Source: an uncultured Bacilli bacterium (lineage in GTDB: Bacteria; Bacillota_I; Bacilli_A; RF39; UBA660). From it: DNA of 12,369 bases. Made by a program: the position numbers and the translations under genes. Positions 6,662-12,369 of this stretch are shown here, piece after piece (the first letter of the stretch is position 1; each line of letters begins with the position of its first letter). The stretch is from contig CAKPAQ010000012.1 in assembly GCA_934133015.1 (NCBI GenBank), forward strand, positions 1 through 12,369, written 5' to 3'. The notes beneath the pieces were generated by a model, which searched no databases, was not told the DNA's origin, and saw only the letters and a list, made by a program, of their open reading frames with translations.

Positions 6662-7111
6662 ATGAAAAAATGTACAATTTATCAAAATGTAATGATTTAT
6701 TCAGACTATAAAATGTTAAGGCAATTTTTAAATAATAAATTAGTGTTACCAACTATTATTGATATTAATGAACCTGAACTTAACCAGAGTATTTTAGATG
6801 ATTATTATAATGAAAGTCCTTTAAGTGAAGAACTTAATACACCATTCGTTGAATTATCATTATCAAAATTATTAGATAGGCAACAAGATATTCAAAAAAT
6901 GTACTTCTTATCAGACAATAATAAGACGTATAAAGTTACTGAAATAATACCAGCAACAAGTGAAAACTATTCTGGTGGATTTTATCTATCACCAATTTTT
7001 TCATCAAGAGAACAATATAAAAGCTTATCAGCCATTAATGATGAATTAGTTGAATATAAAAGAATTGCCAAAAGAATTACAGATATTTATACATCTTTAA
7101 ATAATAAATAA
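6662..7111 (+). CDS. Hypothetical protein, 149 residues, unrecognised
   Basis: I do not recognise this protein. ATG 6662 has a near-perfect AAGGAG (6648-6653) at eight bases, codon use matches its neighbours, and a strong terminator follows directly, so it is very likely a real gene. It has no signal peptide or membrane helix. The N-terminal half (1-60) is mixed beta/alpha (CTIYQNVMIYSDYKML, then LVLPTIIDINEPEL). A middle part reads FVELSLSKLLDRQQDIQKM. A Gly/Ser/Tyr segment (ENYSGGFYLSPIF) follows, and an amphipathic C-terminal helix (about 115-149, REQYKSLSAINDELVEYKRI) may form a coiled coil. Only one cysteine (C4) and no metal or nucleotide motif. It is a single-gene unit between the ychF-BI-1 and rpsF operons, with a 58-base hairpin in its upstream region. 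A cytosolic role is likely; function unknown. Confidence 0.85.
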   Translation: MKKCTIYQNVMIYSDYKMLRQFLNNKLVLPTIIDINEPELNQSILDDYYNESPLSEELNTPFVELSLSKLLDRQQDIQKMYFLSDNNKTYKVTEIIPATSENYSGGFYLSPIFSSREQYKSLSAINDELVEYKRIAKRITDIYTSLNNK

Positions 7112-7139
7112 AAAAGCATTTACAAAACTGCTTTTTTTT
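7110..7139 (+). terminator. Rho-independent terminator after the orphan gene
   Basis: AAAAAAGCA (7110-7118) pairs with TGCTTTTTT (7129-7137) around a ten-base loop, with eight T in 7132-7139. The A-rich left arm makes it potentially bidirectional. The stop codon of the orphan gene overlaps its first bases, and the loop carries the likely -35 of the rpsF promoter. Confidence 0.85.
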
Positions 7140-7147
7140 GATATATT
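7119..7147 (+). promoter_or_regulatory. Promoter of the rpsF operon, overlapping the terminator
   Basis: TTTACA (7119-7124) and TATATT (7142-7147) are each one base from consensus and 17 bases apart. The -35 lies in the loop of the preceding terminator. Transcription would start near 7154, just at the first leader hairpin. An alternative pair, TTGATA (7138-7143) and TTTAAT (7160-7165) with a 16-base spacer, would start near 7172 and skip that hairpin. Confidence 0.55.
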
Positions 7148-7153
7148 ACTAAC

Positions 7154-7203
7154 GAGTATTTTAATACTCCTTGCCAATTATTGGCCATATGTCCAAAAGG
7201 AGG
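7154..7203 (+). promoter_or_regulatory. Possible regulatory leader of rpsF with competing hairpins
   Basis: Hairpin A is GAGTAT-TTTA-ATACTC (7154-7169). Hairpin B is GCCAA-TTA-TTGGC (7173-7185). CTCCTT (7167-7172) is also the exact complement of AAGGAG (7197-7202), the Shine-Dalgarno core of rpsF, and shares three bases with hairpin A. So the leader can either form hairpin A with a free SD, or pair CTCCTT with the SD and hide it with hairpin B enclosed. Ribosomal protein S6:S18 is known to bind rpsF leaders in many bacteria; the CCG-containing motif I recall for those leaders is not obvious here. Confidence 0.45.
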
Positions 7204-7211
7204 TGTAATAA

Positions 7212-7502
7212 ATGAGAAAGTATGAAATTATGTTTATCGTAAAACCAACATTAGAAGAAGCTAACATCAAAGCAGTTGCTGATAACATGAAAAAGGTTTT
7301 AGAATCAACTGGAGCTAAAATCGTTGACACTAAAGAAATGGGTCAAAGAGATTTAGCATATGAAATTAATAAGTTTAAAACTGGTTACTATTTCTTATTT
7401 ACTATTGAGACTGAAAATTTAAATTCTACTAAAGAATTTGATCGTCTAGCTTTAATAAGTGAAGATATTATCCGTCATTTAATAGTAAAAATTGAAGACT
7501 AA
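7212..7502 (+). CDS. rpsF: 30S ribosomal protein S6
   Basis: S6 is a small-subunit protein of the central domain that pairs with S18 on 16S rRNA. 96 residues from ATG 7212, behind a strong AAAAGGAGGTG site. The family pattern is clear: MRKYEIMFIVKPTLEEANI at the start (beta1-alpha1), MGQRDLAYEINKFKTGYYFLFTIE in the middle (43-66), and the final ISEDIIRHLIVKIED. It ends at the last strand without the acidic C-terminal tail seen in E. coli, as is normal in Firmicutes. First gene of a conserved rpsF-ssb-rpsR operon, 14 bases before ssb. Likely regulated through its leader (see 7154-7203). Identity is certain. Confidence 0.98.
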   Translation: MRKYEIMFIVKPTLEEANIKAVADNMKKVLESTGAKIVDTKEMGQRDLAYEINKFKTGYYFLFTIETENLNSTKEFDRLALISEDIIRHLIVKIED

Positions 7503-7516
7503 GAGAGGTACAAAAT

Positions 7517-7987
7517 ATGAATAAAGTATTTCTAATCGGAAGATTAACAAGAGATCCAGAACTAAGATATACTAGTAACAATGTAGCTGCTGCATCATTT
7601 ACCGTGGCTGTTAATAGAACATTTACTAATCAAAATGGTGAAAGAGAAGCAGATTTTATTAATATCGTTGTATGGAGAAAACAAGCTGAAAATGTTAAAA
7701 ATTATTTAACAAAAGGAAGTCAAGTTGCTATAGACGGAAGAATACAAACAAGATCTTATGATGGTCAAGATGGACAAAAGAGATATGTAACAGAAGTAGT
7801 TGCTGATAATGTTCAATTTTTAGATACTAAAAATGCTTCTAATGCAAATAGTCAATCTTCTGCATCAGGACCAAGTCCATATGATTTTGGTTCTAATCCT
7901 GAACCAACAACAACAGATATAGCACCAGATCCTTTTGCTGATTTTGGTTCATCAATTGAAATAAGCGATGATGAATTACCATTCTAA
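7517..7987 (+). CDS. ssb: Single-stranded DNA-binding protein SSB
   Basis: SSB coats single-stranded DNA in replication, repair and recombination. 156 residues from ATG 7517, preceded by AGAGAGG. An OB-fold (about 1-105) starts MNKVFLIGRLTRDPELRYT and contains FINIVVWRKQAENVKNYL and the VAIDGRIQTRSYDGQDGQKRY region. A Ser/Asn/Pro-rich disordered linker (about 106-148) leads to the acidic tip SDDELPF (150-156), the docking tail for partner proteins such as PriA, RecO or helicases. It sits between rpsF and rpsR in the usual Firmicutes order and is 17 bases from rpsR. All functional parts are intact. Identity is certain. Confidence 0.98.
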   Translation: MNKVFLIGRLTRDPELRYTSNNVAAASFTVAVNRTFTNQNGEREADFINIVVWRKQAENVKNYLTKGSQVAIDGRIQTRSYDGQDGQKRYVTEVVADNVQFLDTKNASNANSQSSASGPSPYDFGSNPEPTTTDIAPDPFADFGSSIEISDDELPF

Positions 7988-8004
7988 AAGGAGGAAAGAA
8001 AAAC

Positions 8005-8220
8005 ATGGCAGAATTTTATAGAAAAAAGAAAAAAGTTTGTTACATGTGTACAGGAAAAGACATTAACTATAAAGATGTAGAAACTTTAAGAAGATATATA
8101 AATGAAAAAGGTAAGATTTTACCAAGAAGAATTACTGGAGCTTGTGCAAAACATCAAAGACACATTGCTGAACAAATTAAACGTGCACGTGCTATCGCAT
8201 TAATTCCATATACTAAATAA
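8005..8220 (+). CDS. rpsR: 30S ribosomal protein S18, zinc-binding (C+) form
   Basis: S18 binds S6 and the central domain of 16S rRNA. 71 residues from ATG 8005, behind AAAGGAGG with a somewhat long spacer. The core DVETLRRYINEKGKILPRRITGACAKHQR and the tail RARAIALIPYTK match the family. C12, C15, C47 and H50 form a CxxC...CxxH set, meaning the zinc-binding version; Bacillus S18 lacks these cysteines (from memory), so this lineage keeps the older form. Last gene of the operon and followed by a strong terminator. Identity is certain; zinc binding is inferred from residues. Confidence 0.98.
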   Translation: MAEFYRKKKKVCYMCTGKDINYKDVETLRRYINEKGKILPRRITGACAKHQRHIAEQIKRARAIALIPYTK

Positions 8221-8222
8221 TT

Positions 8223-8252
8223 AGATGAACGAAATAAAAGTTCATCTTTTTT
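8223..8252 (+). terminator. Rho-independent terminator of the rpsF-ssb-rpsR operon
   Basis: AGATGAAC (8223-8230) pairs exactly with GTTCATCT (8240-8247) around a nine-base loop, followed by TTTTT. It begins two bases after the rpsR stop. Confidence 0.9.
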
Positions 8253-8304
8253 CTTTAAAAGAAATCAAATTTAATCTATAATATATAAACAAATCCAGGT
8301 TGTA

Positions 8305-8333
8305 ATGACATAATTTAACTTTTATAGTATAAT
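8305..8333 (+). promoter_or_regulatory. Promoter of the rplI-dnaB operon
   Basis: ATGACA (8305-8310, one base off TTGACA) and TATAAT (8328-8333, perfect) are separated by 17 bases. It lies between the rpsR terminator and rplI. Start of transcription would be near 8340, leaving a leader of about 57 bases. The rest of the 176-base gap (8221-8396) holds only the terminator and AT-rich sequence. Confidence 0.75.
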
Positions 8334-8396
8334 AAAGATGTTTGATATTTATAAAAGTAATATTTAAATATATTATTTTGAAAGAAGAGTGTGAAT

Positions 8397-8837
8397 ATGA
8401 AAGTAATATTTATAAAAGATTTAAAGAAACAAGGAAAAAAAGGCGATATAAAAGAGGTAAAAGATGGTTATGCCATGAATTATCTAATTAAAAATGGTTA
8501 TGCTGAAAAAGTTACCGATGTAAGTATTAATAATTATGAAAAAGAAAGAAAAAAAGAACAAGACATTATTGCTGAAAAACGCAAAGAAGCCTTAGAATTA
8601 AAAGAAAAATTAGAAAAAACATCACTTTTATTTAAAGTAAAAACAGGTCAACAAGACAAAGTTTTTGGTAGTGTAAGTGCTAAACAAATAAAAGATGAAT
8701 TACGCGAAAAGGGTTACAAAATAGAAAAAAGACAAATTGAATTATTAACAGGATTATCAACATTAGGTTATCACAATGTAAAAATAAATTTATTTAAGGA
8801 AATAAATGCTGTAATAAGAGTTCAATTAGTAAAGTAG
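8397..8837 (+). CDS. rplI: 50S ribosomal protein L9
   Basis: L9 binds 23S rRNA at the L1 side of the large subunit and helps frame maintenance. 146 residues from ATG 8397; the GTG at 8391 is too close to the AAGAAGAG site (8382-8389) to be the start. The N-terminal domain MKVIFIKDLKKQGKKGDIKEV...GYAMNYLI is diagnostic. A long charged helix (about 42-75, rich in Lys and Glu) connects it to the C-terminal domain with KVFGSVSAKQI and LGYHNVKINLF. Length is normal. It lies 10 bases before dnaB, the conserved order of Firmicutes, but without the gdpP gene that precedes rplI in Bacillus. Identity is certain. Confidence 0.97.
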   Translation: MKVIFIKDLKKQGKKGDIKEVKDGYAMNYLIKNGYAEKVTDVSINNYEKERKKEQDIIAEKRKEALELKEKLEKTSLLFKVKTGQQDKVFGSVSAKQIKDELREKGYKIEKRQIELLTGLSTLGYHNVKINLFKEINAVIRVQLVK

Positions 8838-8847
8838 AGGTGATAAA

Positions 8848-10209
8848 ATGCCAGTCAAAACAATTCCTCATGATTTAATTGCCGAACAATCTGTTTTAGG
8901 AGCTATGTTTTTATCAAAGTATGCTATAGAAAAGGCTACTGAAACATTAACTAAAAAAAGTTTTTATGATGAAAAAAATGGTATTATTTTTCAAACAATA
9001 GTTGATTTATATGATAAAAAAACACCCATAGATTTAACAACTGTAACATCAGAATTAAATCAAACAAAGCATCTTCAAGAAGTAGGTAATGTTGAATATT
9101 TAACTGAAATTATAAGTATTGTTCCTACTGCTGCTAATGTTGAGTCATACATAAAAATTGTTGAAGATAATGCTATGTTAAGAAGTGTAATAGATACCTC
9201 AACAGAAATTGCTACATTAGCTTATGAAAATGAAGGCGAAGTAACAGATGTATTAGATCAAGTAGAACAAAAAATAGTAAAAATTATTAGAAATCGTCGC
9301 TCTAGTGAATTTCGTAGTATTCAAGAAGTATTAGGAGAAGTACAAAAAAATCTAGAGAAATTAGCTGAAACTAAAGGTGAAGTAACAGGTATTCCAACTG
9401 GATGGTATGAATTAGACAAAATGACTTCTGGTTTTCATGAAAATCAGTTAATAATTTTGGCAGCACGTCCCGCCATGGGAAAAACTGCTTTTGCTTTAAA
9501 CCTTGCCACAAATGTCGCAATTAAAGCTAAAAAAACCGTAGCCATTTTCTCATTAGAAATGGGTGCTGAACAACTAGCTAATCGTATAATTTCTTCACTT
9601 GGCCAAATTGAAGGAACTAAATTAGCAAGTGGAAATCTATTAAATAATGATTGGAAAAGAATTACTGAAGCACGTAGTCAATTATCTGGAGCTAAAATCT
9701 ACATATCTGATGATGTTGGAGTAACAGTTGGTGATATTAAATCAAAGTGCCGTCGTTTAGCTACTTCAGAAGATGGACTTGATTTAGTAATAATAGACCA
9801 CTTACAGTTATTAACTATGGGCGGAAATTATGGAAATAATAGACAAGCTGAAATAACCGATATTTCAAGAAATTTAAAGAAAATGGCCATGGAATTAAAT
9901 ATTCCAGTAGTAGCTTTAGCCCAATTATCTCGTGGTGTTGAATCCCGTGAAGATAAAAGACCAAAAATGAGTGACTTAAGAGAATCAGGATCAATTGAAC
10001 AAGATGCCGATATTGTAGCTCTTCTATATCGTGATGATTATTATCAAACTCCTAAAGATTCTATGGAAGCAGTTGACCCAAGTCTAAGTGAACTAATAAT
10101 TGGTAAACATCGTAATGGACCAACTGGTAAAATAGATTTATTATTTAGAAAAAATACAAGTACATTTTTGAATTTTATAAAGGATAATAAGGGTGAAAAT
10201 AATGGATAA
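8848..10209 (+). CDS. dnaB: Replicative DNA helicase DnaB (DnaC in Bacillus)
   Basis: Hexameric helicase that unwinds DNA at the replication fork. 453 residues from ATG 8848 with a TAGAGGTG site. The N-terminal helical domain (about 1-110, starting IPHDLIAEQSVLGAM) and linker are followed by a RecA-type motor. Its motifs are Walker A ARPAMGKT (206-213), SLEMGAEQLANRI (235-247), Walker B LVIID (313-317), AQLSRGVESR (358-367) and the GSIEQDADIV block (381-390); KHRNGPTG (420-427) carries the arginine finger. H318 stands in 'DHLQLL' where the family usually has Tyr, and M210 sits in the P-loop where Val is common; both look tolerable. No intein. It overlaps the next gene by 8 bases. Identity is certain. 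Confidence 0.98.
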   Translation: MPVKTIPHDLIAEQSVLGAMFLSKYAIEKATETLTKKSFYDEKNGIIFQTIVDLYDKKTPIDLTTVTSELNQTKHLQEVGNVEYLTEIISIVPTAANVESYIKIVEDNAMLRSVIDTSTEIATLAYENEGEVTDVLDQVEQKIVKIIRNRRSSEFRSIQEVLGEVQKNLEKLAETKGEVTGIPTGWYELDKMTSGFHENQLIILAARPAMGKTAFALNLATNVAIKAKKTVAIFSLEMGAEQLANRIISSLGQIEGTKLASGNLLNNDWKRITEARSQLSGAKIYISDDVGVTVGDIKSKCRRLATSEDGLDLVIIDHLQLLTMGGNYGNNRQAEITDISRNLKKMAMELNIPVVALAQLSRGVESREDKRPKMSDLRESGSIEQDADIVALLYRDDYYQTPKDSMEAVDPSLSELIIGKHRNGPTGKIDLLFRKNTSTFLNFIKDNKGENNG

Positions 10210-11746
10210 AAAAACAATATTTATAACAACTATAGTTGCATTGATAACTGCGCTAATTGTTTATACAGGATCAAATCCAGATAGTAAGTGCGCTAAATTA
10301 TTAGGATTTAATAATAGTAATATTACTCCCCAACAACTATATAGAGTATATTTAGGTGGAAAATCAATAGGACTTATCGATTCAGTAACAGAATTAGAAG
10401 ACTTGATAAATGATAAACAAAGCCAACTAAAAGAAAAATATAATGTAGATAAAGTTTATATTCCTAATGATTTAGATATTATTAGAGAATTAACATATAA
10501 TGAAAAAAAATCTTCTCCAGAAGAAATTTATGAAAAAATTAAAGATATAAGAGGAGAATCAGCCTTTACAATAGATGGTTATAAAATAGTCATTAAAGGT
10601 ATTAAGAAGACCAATGAAGATGGAACCGATGCTACAACTAATGATCAAACTATATATGTTCTAGATGAAAATGTTTTCACTAATTCTATTAAAAAGACTG
10701 TTCAATTATTTGTTAATGAAGATGATTATAATAATTACTTAAATGCTACCCAAGCTGAGATAACCAGTGAAGGAAAAATAATTGAAGATTTATATATAAA
10801 AAATAATATTACTATAAAAAAAGATAGAATTCCAACTGGTGCTAGAATATTTCAAACTGAAGAAGAATTAAGTAAATATTTATTATTCGGTACTACTGAA
10901 GATCAAGCTACTTATACAGTTAAAGCTGGAGATACTATCGAAGATATTTCTTATAATAATAAGTTATCAACTGAAGAATTCTTAATAGCTAATACTGAAT
11001 ATAAATCAGCCGATGATTTATTATATCCTGGAAAAGTAGTAGTACTTGGAATAATCAAACCCCAATTTGATACAATAGAAGAAGTTCATCAAGTTTCTAA
11101 GAAAGTAATCCAAAAAGAAATAGTCTATGAAGATGATGACACACAATATACTGGATATGAAAGTGTTAAAGTAGAGGGTGAAGATGGCCTAAGCTTAGTT
11201 ACTGAAAAAATACAATATACAAATGGTGAAATAACTTCAGTTGTAAATATACCAGAAGAAGAACAAGTTTTAAAACCAACTGTAAAAAAAGTAGTAGTAA
11301 GAGGTACCAAAAAATATAGTGTATCTGGTGGTAGTAGCTATAATATTGAAGTTCCAGTTGGTGTAGGTAGTTGGGTATGGCCTACAACTACTAGTACTAT
11401 AAGTAGTACTTATGCGTACAGATGGCAAAGTTTCCATAAGGCAGTCGATATTACAGGAAACATGGGTTCACCTATAAGAGCTGCCAACAATGGAGTAGTT
11501 GTAATATCTTCATATACTAGAGGTAATGGTAACTATATTATAATAAAGCATGCCAATGGTTATTTTACAGAATATGCTCATTTAGCTGCACGTTATGTAG
11601 AAAAAGGGCAAATTGTATATGGTGGTGACACAATAGGAACTATGGGTAGAACAGGAAATGCTAGTGGAGTACATTTACATTTTGGTTTGTGGACAGGTGC
11701 ACCATATACTGGTCAACATCATAATCCGTTAACATTGTATCAATGA
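10202..11746 (+). CDS. Membrane-anchored LysM-G5-M23 peptidoglycan endopeptidase
   Basis: Likely cell-wall hydrolase cutting peptide cross-links outside the membrane. ATG 10202 (514 aa) overlaps the dnaB stop and follows AAGGGTG (10189-10195); a GTG at 10193 is inside that site and is rejected. A single hydrophobic helix (6-22) anchors the protein, with no clear signal-peptidase site. A long region of about 210 residues unknown to me follows, then a LysM domain (238-284, YTVKAGDTIEDI...LLYPGKVVVLG), a G5-like domain (about 296-368, IQKEIVYEDDD...KKVVVRGTK), a Gly/Ser linker, and a C-terminal M23 domain (about 392-510). Zinc and catalytic residues are present: H412 and D416 (HKAVD), H460 (YAHL), H491 and H493 (HLHF). 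It overlaps walJ by four bases (ATGA). Domain calls are strong; the exact bond cut is unknown. Confidence 0.95.
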   Translation: MDKKTIFITTIVALITALIVYTGSNPDSKCAKLLGFNNSNITPQQLYRVYLGGKSIGLIDSVTELEDLINDKQSQLKEKYNVDKVYIPNDLDIIRELTYNEKKSSPEEIYEKIKDIRGESAFTIDGYKIVIKGIKKTNEDGTDATTNDQTIYVLDENVFTNSIKKTVQLFVNEDDYNNYLNATQAEITSEGKIIEDLYIKNNITIKKDRIPTGARIFQTEEELSKYLLFGTTEDQATYTVKAGDTIEDISYNNKLSTEEFLIANTEYKSADDLLYPGKVVVLGIIKPQFDTIEEVHQVSKKVIQKEIVYEDDDTQYTGYESVKVEGEDGLSLVTEKIQYTNGEITSVVNIPEEEQVLKPTVKKVVVRGTKKYSVSGGSSYNIEVPVGVGSWVWPTTTSTISSTYAYRWQSFHKAVDITGNMGSPIRAANNGVVVISSYTRGNGNYIIIKHANGYFTEYAHLAARYVEKGQIVYGGDTIGTMGRTGNASGVHLHFGLWTGAPYTGQHHNPLTLYQ

Positions 11747-12369
11747 AAATAAAAATAATAGCTAGTGGTTCCAAAGGTAATTCAACATATGTTGAAACAA
11801 AATCAAAAAAATTCTTAATAGATATGGGGATTACCTATCAAAACCTAGCTAACGAATTAGATAAAATAAATGTATCTCCCAAAGACTTAGACTTTATTTT
11901 AATAACCCATACTCATAGTGACCATATCAAAGGATTACAAAGTTTAGTTAGAAAAACTAATTTAAATGTTTATATAACAGAAGGAATGTTTGACGATTTA
12001 AAAGAAAAAATACCATTATCCAATTTAAAATATTTAACAGATAGTTTTGAAATAGATGACTTAGAAATTAGTATAATTCATACCTCACATGACGTTGATT
12101 CTGTAGGTTATATTATAACTAATGATAAAAATTCATTTGTTTATATAACTGATACTGGCTACGTAAATCAGAAATATTATGATATTTTAAAAAATAAGTC
12201 TCTCTATATAATAGAAAGTAATCACGATGAAGAAATGCTAAGAAACGGACCATATCCGTATGTATTAAAACAACGTGTAATAGGTGATAAAGGCCATTTA
12301 TCTAATCATGCTACTGGCAAGTTATTAGCAGAACTAGTTGGACCTAATACTAAAAAAATAGTATTAGCT
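11743..12369 (+). CDS. walJ: WalJ/YycJ metallo-beta-lactamase fold hydrolase, 3' partial
   Basis: The first 209 residues of an MBL-fold protein; the gene runs off the window end (full length in the family is about 260). The start ATG 11743 overlaps the TGA of the peptidase gene as ATGA and has no Shine-Dalgarno sequence, so translation probably depends on coupling. Signature parts are SGSKGNS (8-14), the metal motif HTHSDH (56-61), YITDTGY, the ESNHDEEML block and GHLSN, the last two being typical of YycJ rather than generic MBL enzymes. In Bacillus and streptococci this protein is encoded downstream of walK, and a DNA exonuclease/mismatch-repair role has been proposed for YycJ; in streptococci (VicX) it has links to division. 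Here it has lost the neighbouring walRK genes. Identity is strong. Confidence 0.94.
   Translation, partial: MKIKIIASGSKGNSTYVETKSKKFLIDMGITYQNLANELDKINVSPKDLDFILITHTHSDHIKGLQSLVRKTNLNVYITEGMFDDLKEKIPLSNLKYLTDSFEIDDLEISIIHTSHDVDSVGYIITNDKNSFVYITDTGYVNQKYYDILKNKSLYIIESNHDEEMLRNGPYPYVLKQRVIGDKGHLSNHATGKLLAELVGPNTKKIVLA

Noticed and set aside
6570..7194. GGACATAT (6570-6577) is the reverse complement of ATATGTCC (7187-7194) in the rpsF leader
   Set aside because: An eight-base match over 600 bases is weak and a terminator separates the sites; no support for long-range pairing.
8180..8196. CACGTG core in rpsR considered as parS
   Set aside because: Flanks (GTG-CACGTG-CTATC) do not match the consensus and the codons encode conserved S18 residues.
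8354..8412. 13-base direct repeat AAAGTAATATTTA flanking the rplI start (8354-8366 and 8400-8412)
   Set aside because: Low-complexity AT-rich words of this size are expected by chance; one copy is inside the L9 coding start, and no regulatory logic is visible.
11125..11310. Minus-strand open frame of 61 codons inside the M23 gene
   Set aside because: Antisense to the G5 region; Ser/Thr/Val-rich composition mirrors the sense strand and there is no start signal.
1..12369. Mobile elements, CRISPR arrays, toxin-antitoxin or phage-defence systems
   Set aside because: No transposase, integrase, regular spaced repeats or defence-type domains; apart from the unrecognised 6662-7111 gene, each gene has a housekeeping or membrane-protein identity.

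Overview
The window is a compact, very AT-rich bacterial chromosome segment with all genes on the + strand. It matches the origin-proximal block of Firmicutes-type genomes (soj-spo0J ... ychF-rpsF-ssb-rpsR ... rplI-dnaB ... walJ). Ribosome binding sites are mostly strong AAGGAGG-type. TGA acts as a stop (it ends the M23 peptidase gene) and tryptophan is TGG, so the Mycoplasma/Spiroplasma code is not in use. Base composition, short gaps and small gene set suggest a reduced-genome, uncultured Bacilli/Erysipelotrichia-like or RF39-like gut lineage. It keeps a cell wall, judged from the M23 endopeptidase. The exact taxon cannot be fixed from sequence alone.

Layout: (1) the 3' end of a gene whose tail resembles a Noc/ParB paralogue, closed by a terminator. 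(2) A tight operon soj(parA)-spo0J(parB)-mscS-like-DUF951-abgT-like transporter (422-4691), closed by a terminator that includes the last stop codon. (3) ychF plus a Bax-inhibitor-1-type membrane protein (4784-6539) behind an extended -10 promoter. (4) A 58-nt imperfect hairpin, then an unrecognised 149-residue protein with its own terminator. (5) The rpsF-ssb-rpsR operon (7212-8220), with a leader that can fold two competing ways around the Shine-Dalgarno sequence and a promoter that overlaps the preceding terminator. (6) A rplI-dnaB-M23 peptidase-walJ operon behind a good promoter; walJ runs off the window end.

The genes are mainly housekeeping: chromosome segregation (ParA/ParB), replication (SSB, DnaB), translation (S6, S18, L9, YchF), osmotic protection (MscS-like) and wall remodelling (M23, WalJ). 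Accessory inserts into the conserved backbone are the AbgT-family transporter, the BI-1 protein, the orphan 149-residue protein and the LysM-G5-M23 peptidase. The last sits where purA-walR-walK-yycH-yycI lie between dnaB and walJ in Bacillus. I see no mobile element, CRISPR array, tRNA or rRNA, and no clear novel multi-gene system. The best leads are the rpsF leader, the 6567-6624 hairpin with its orphan gene, and the gene replacements in the backbone. No stretch over 300 bases lacks a gene.
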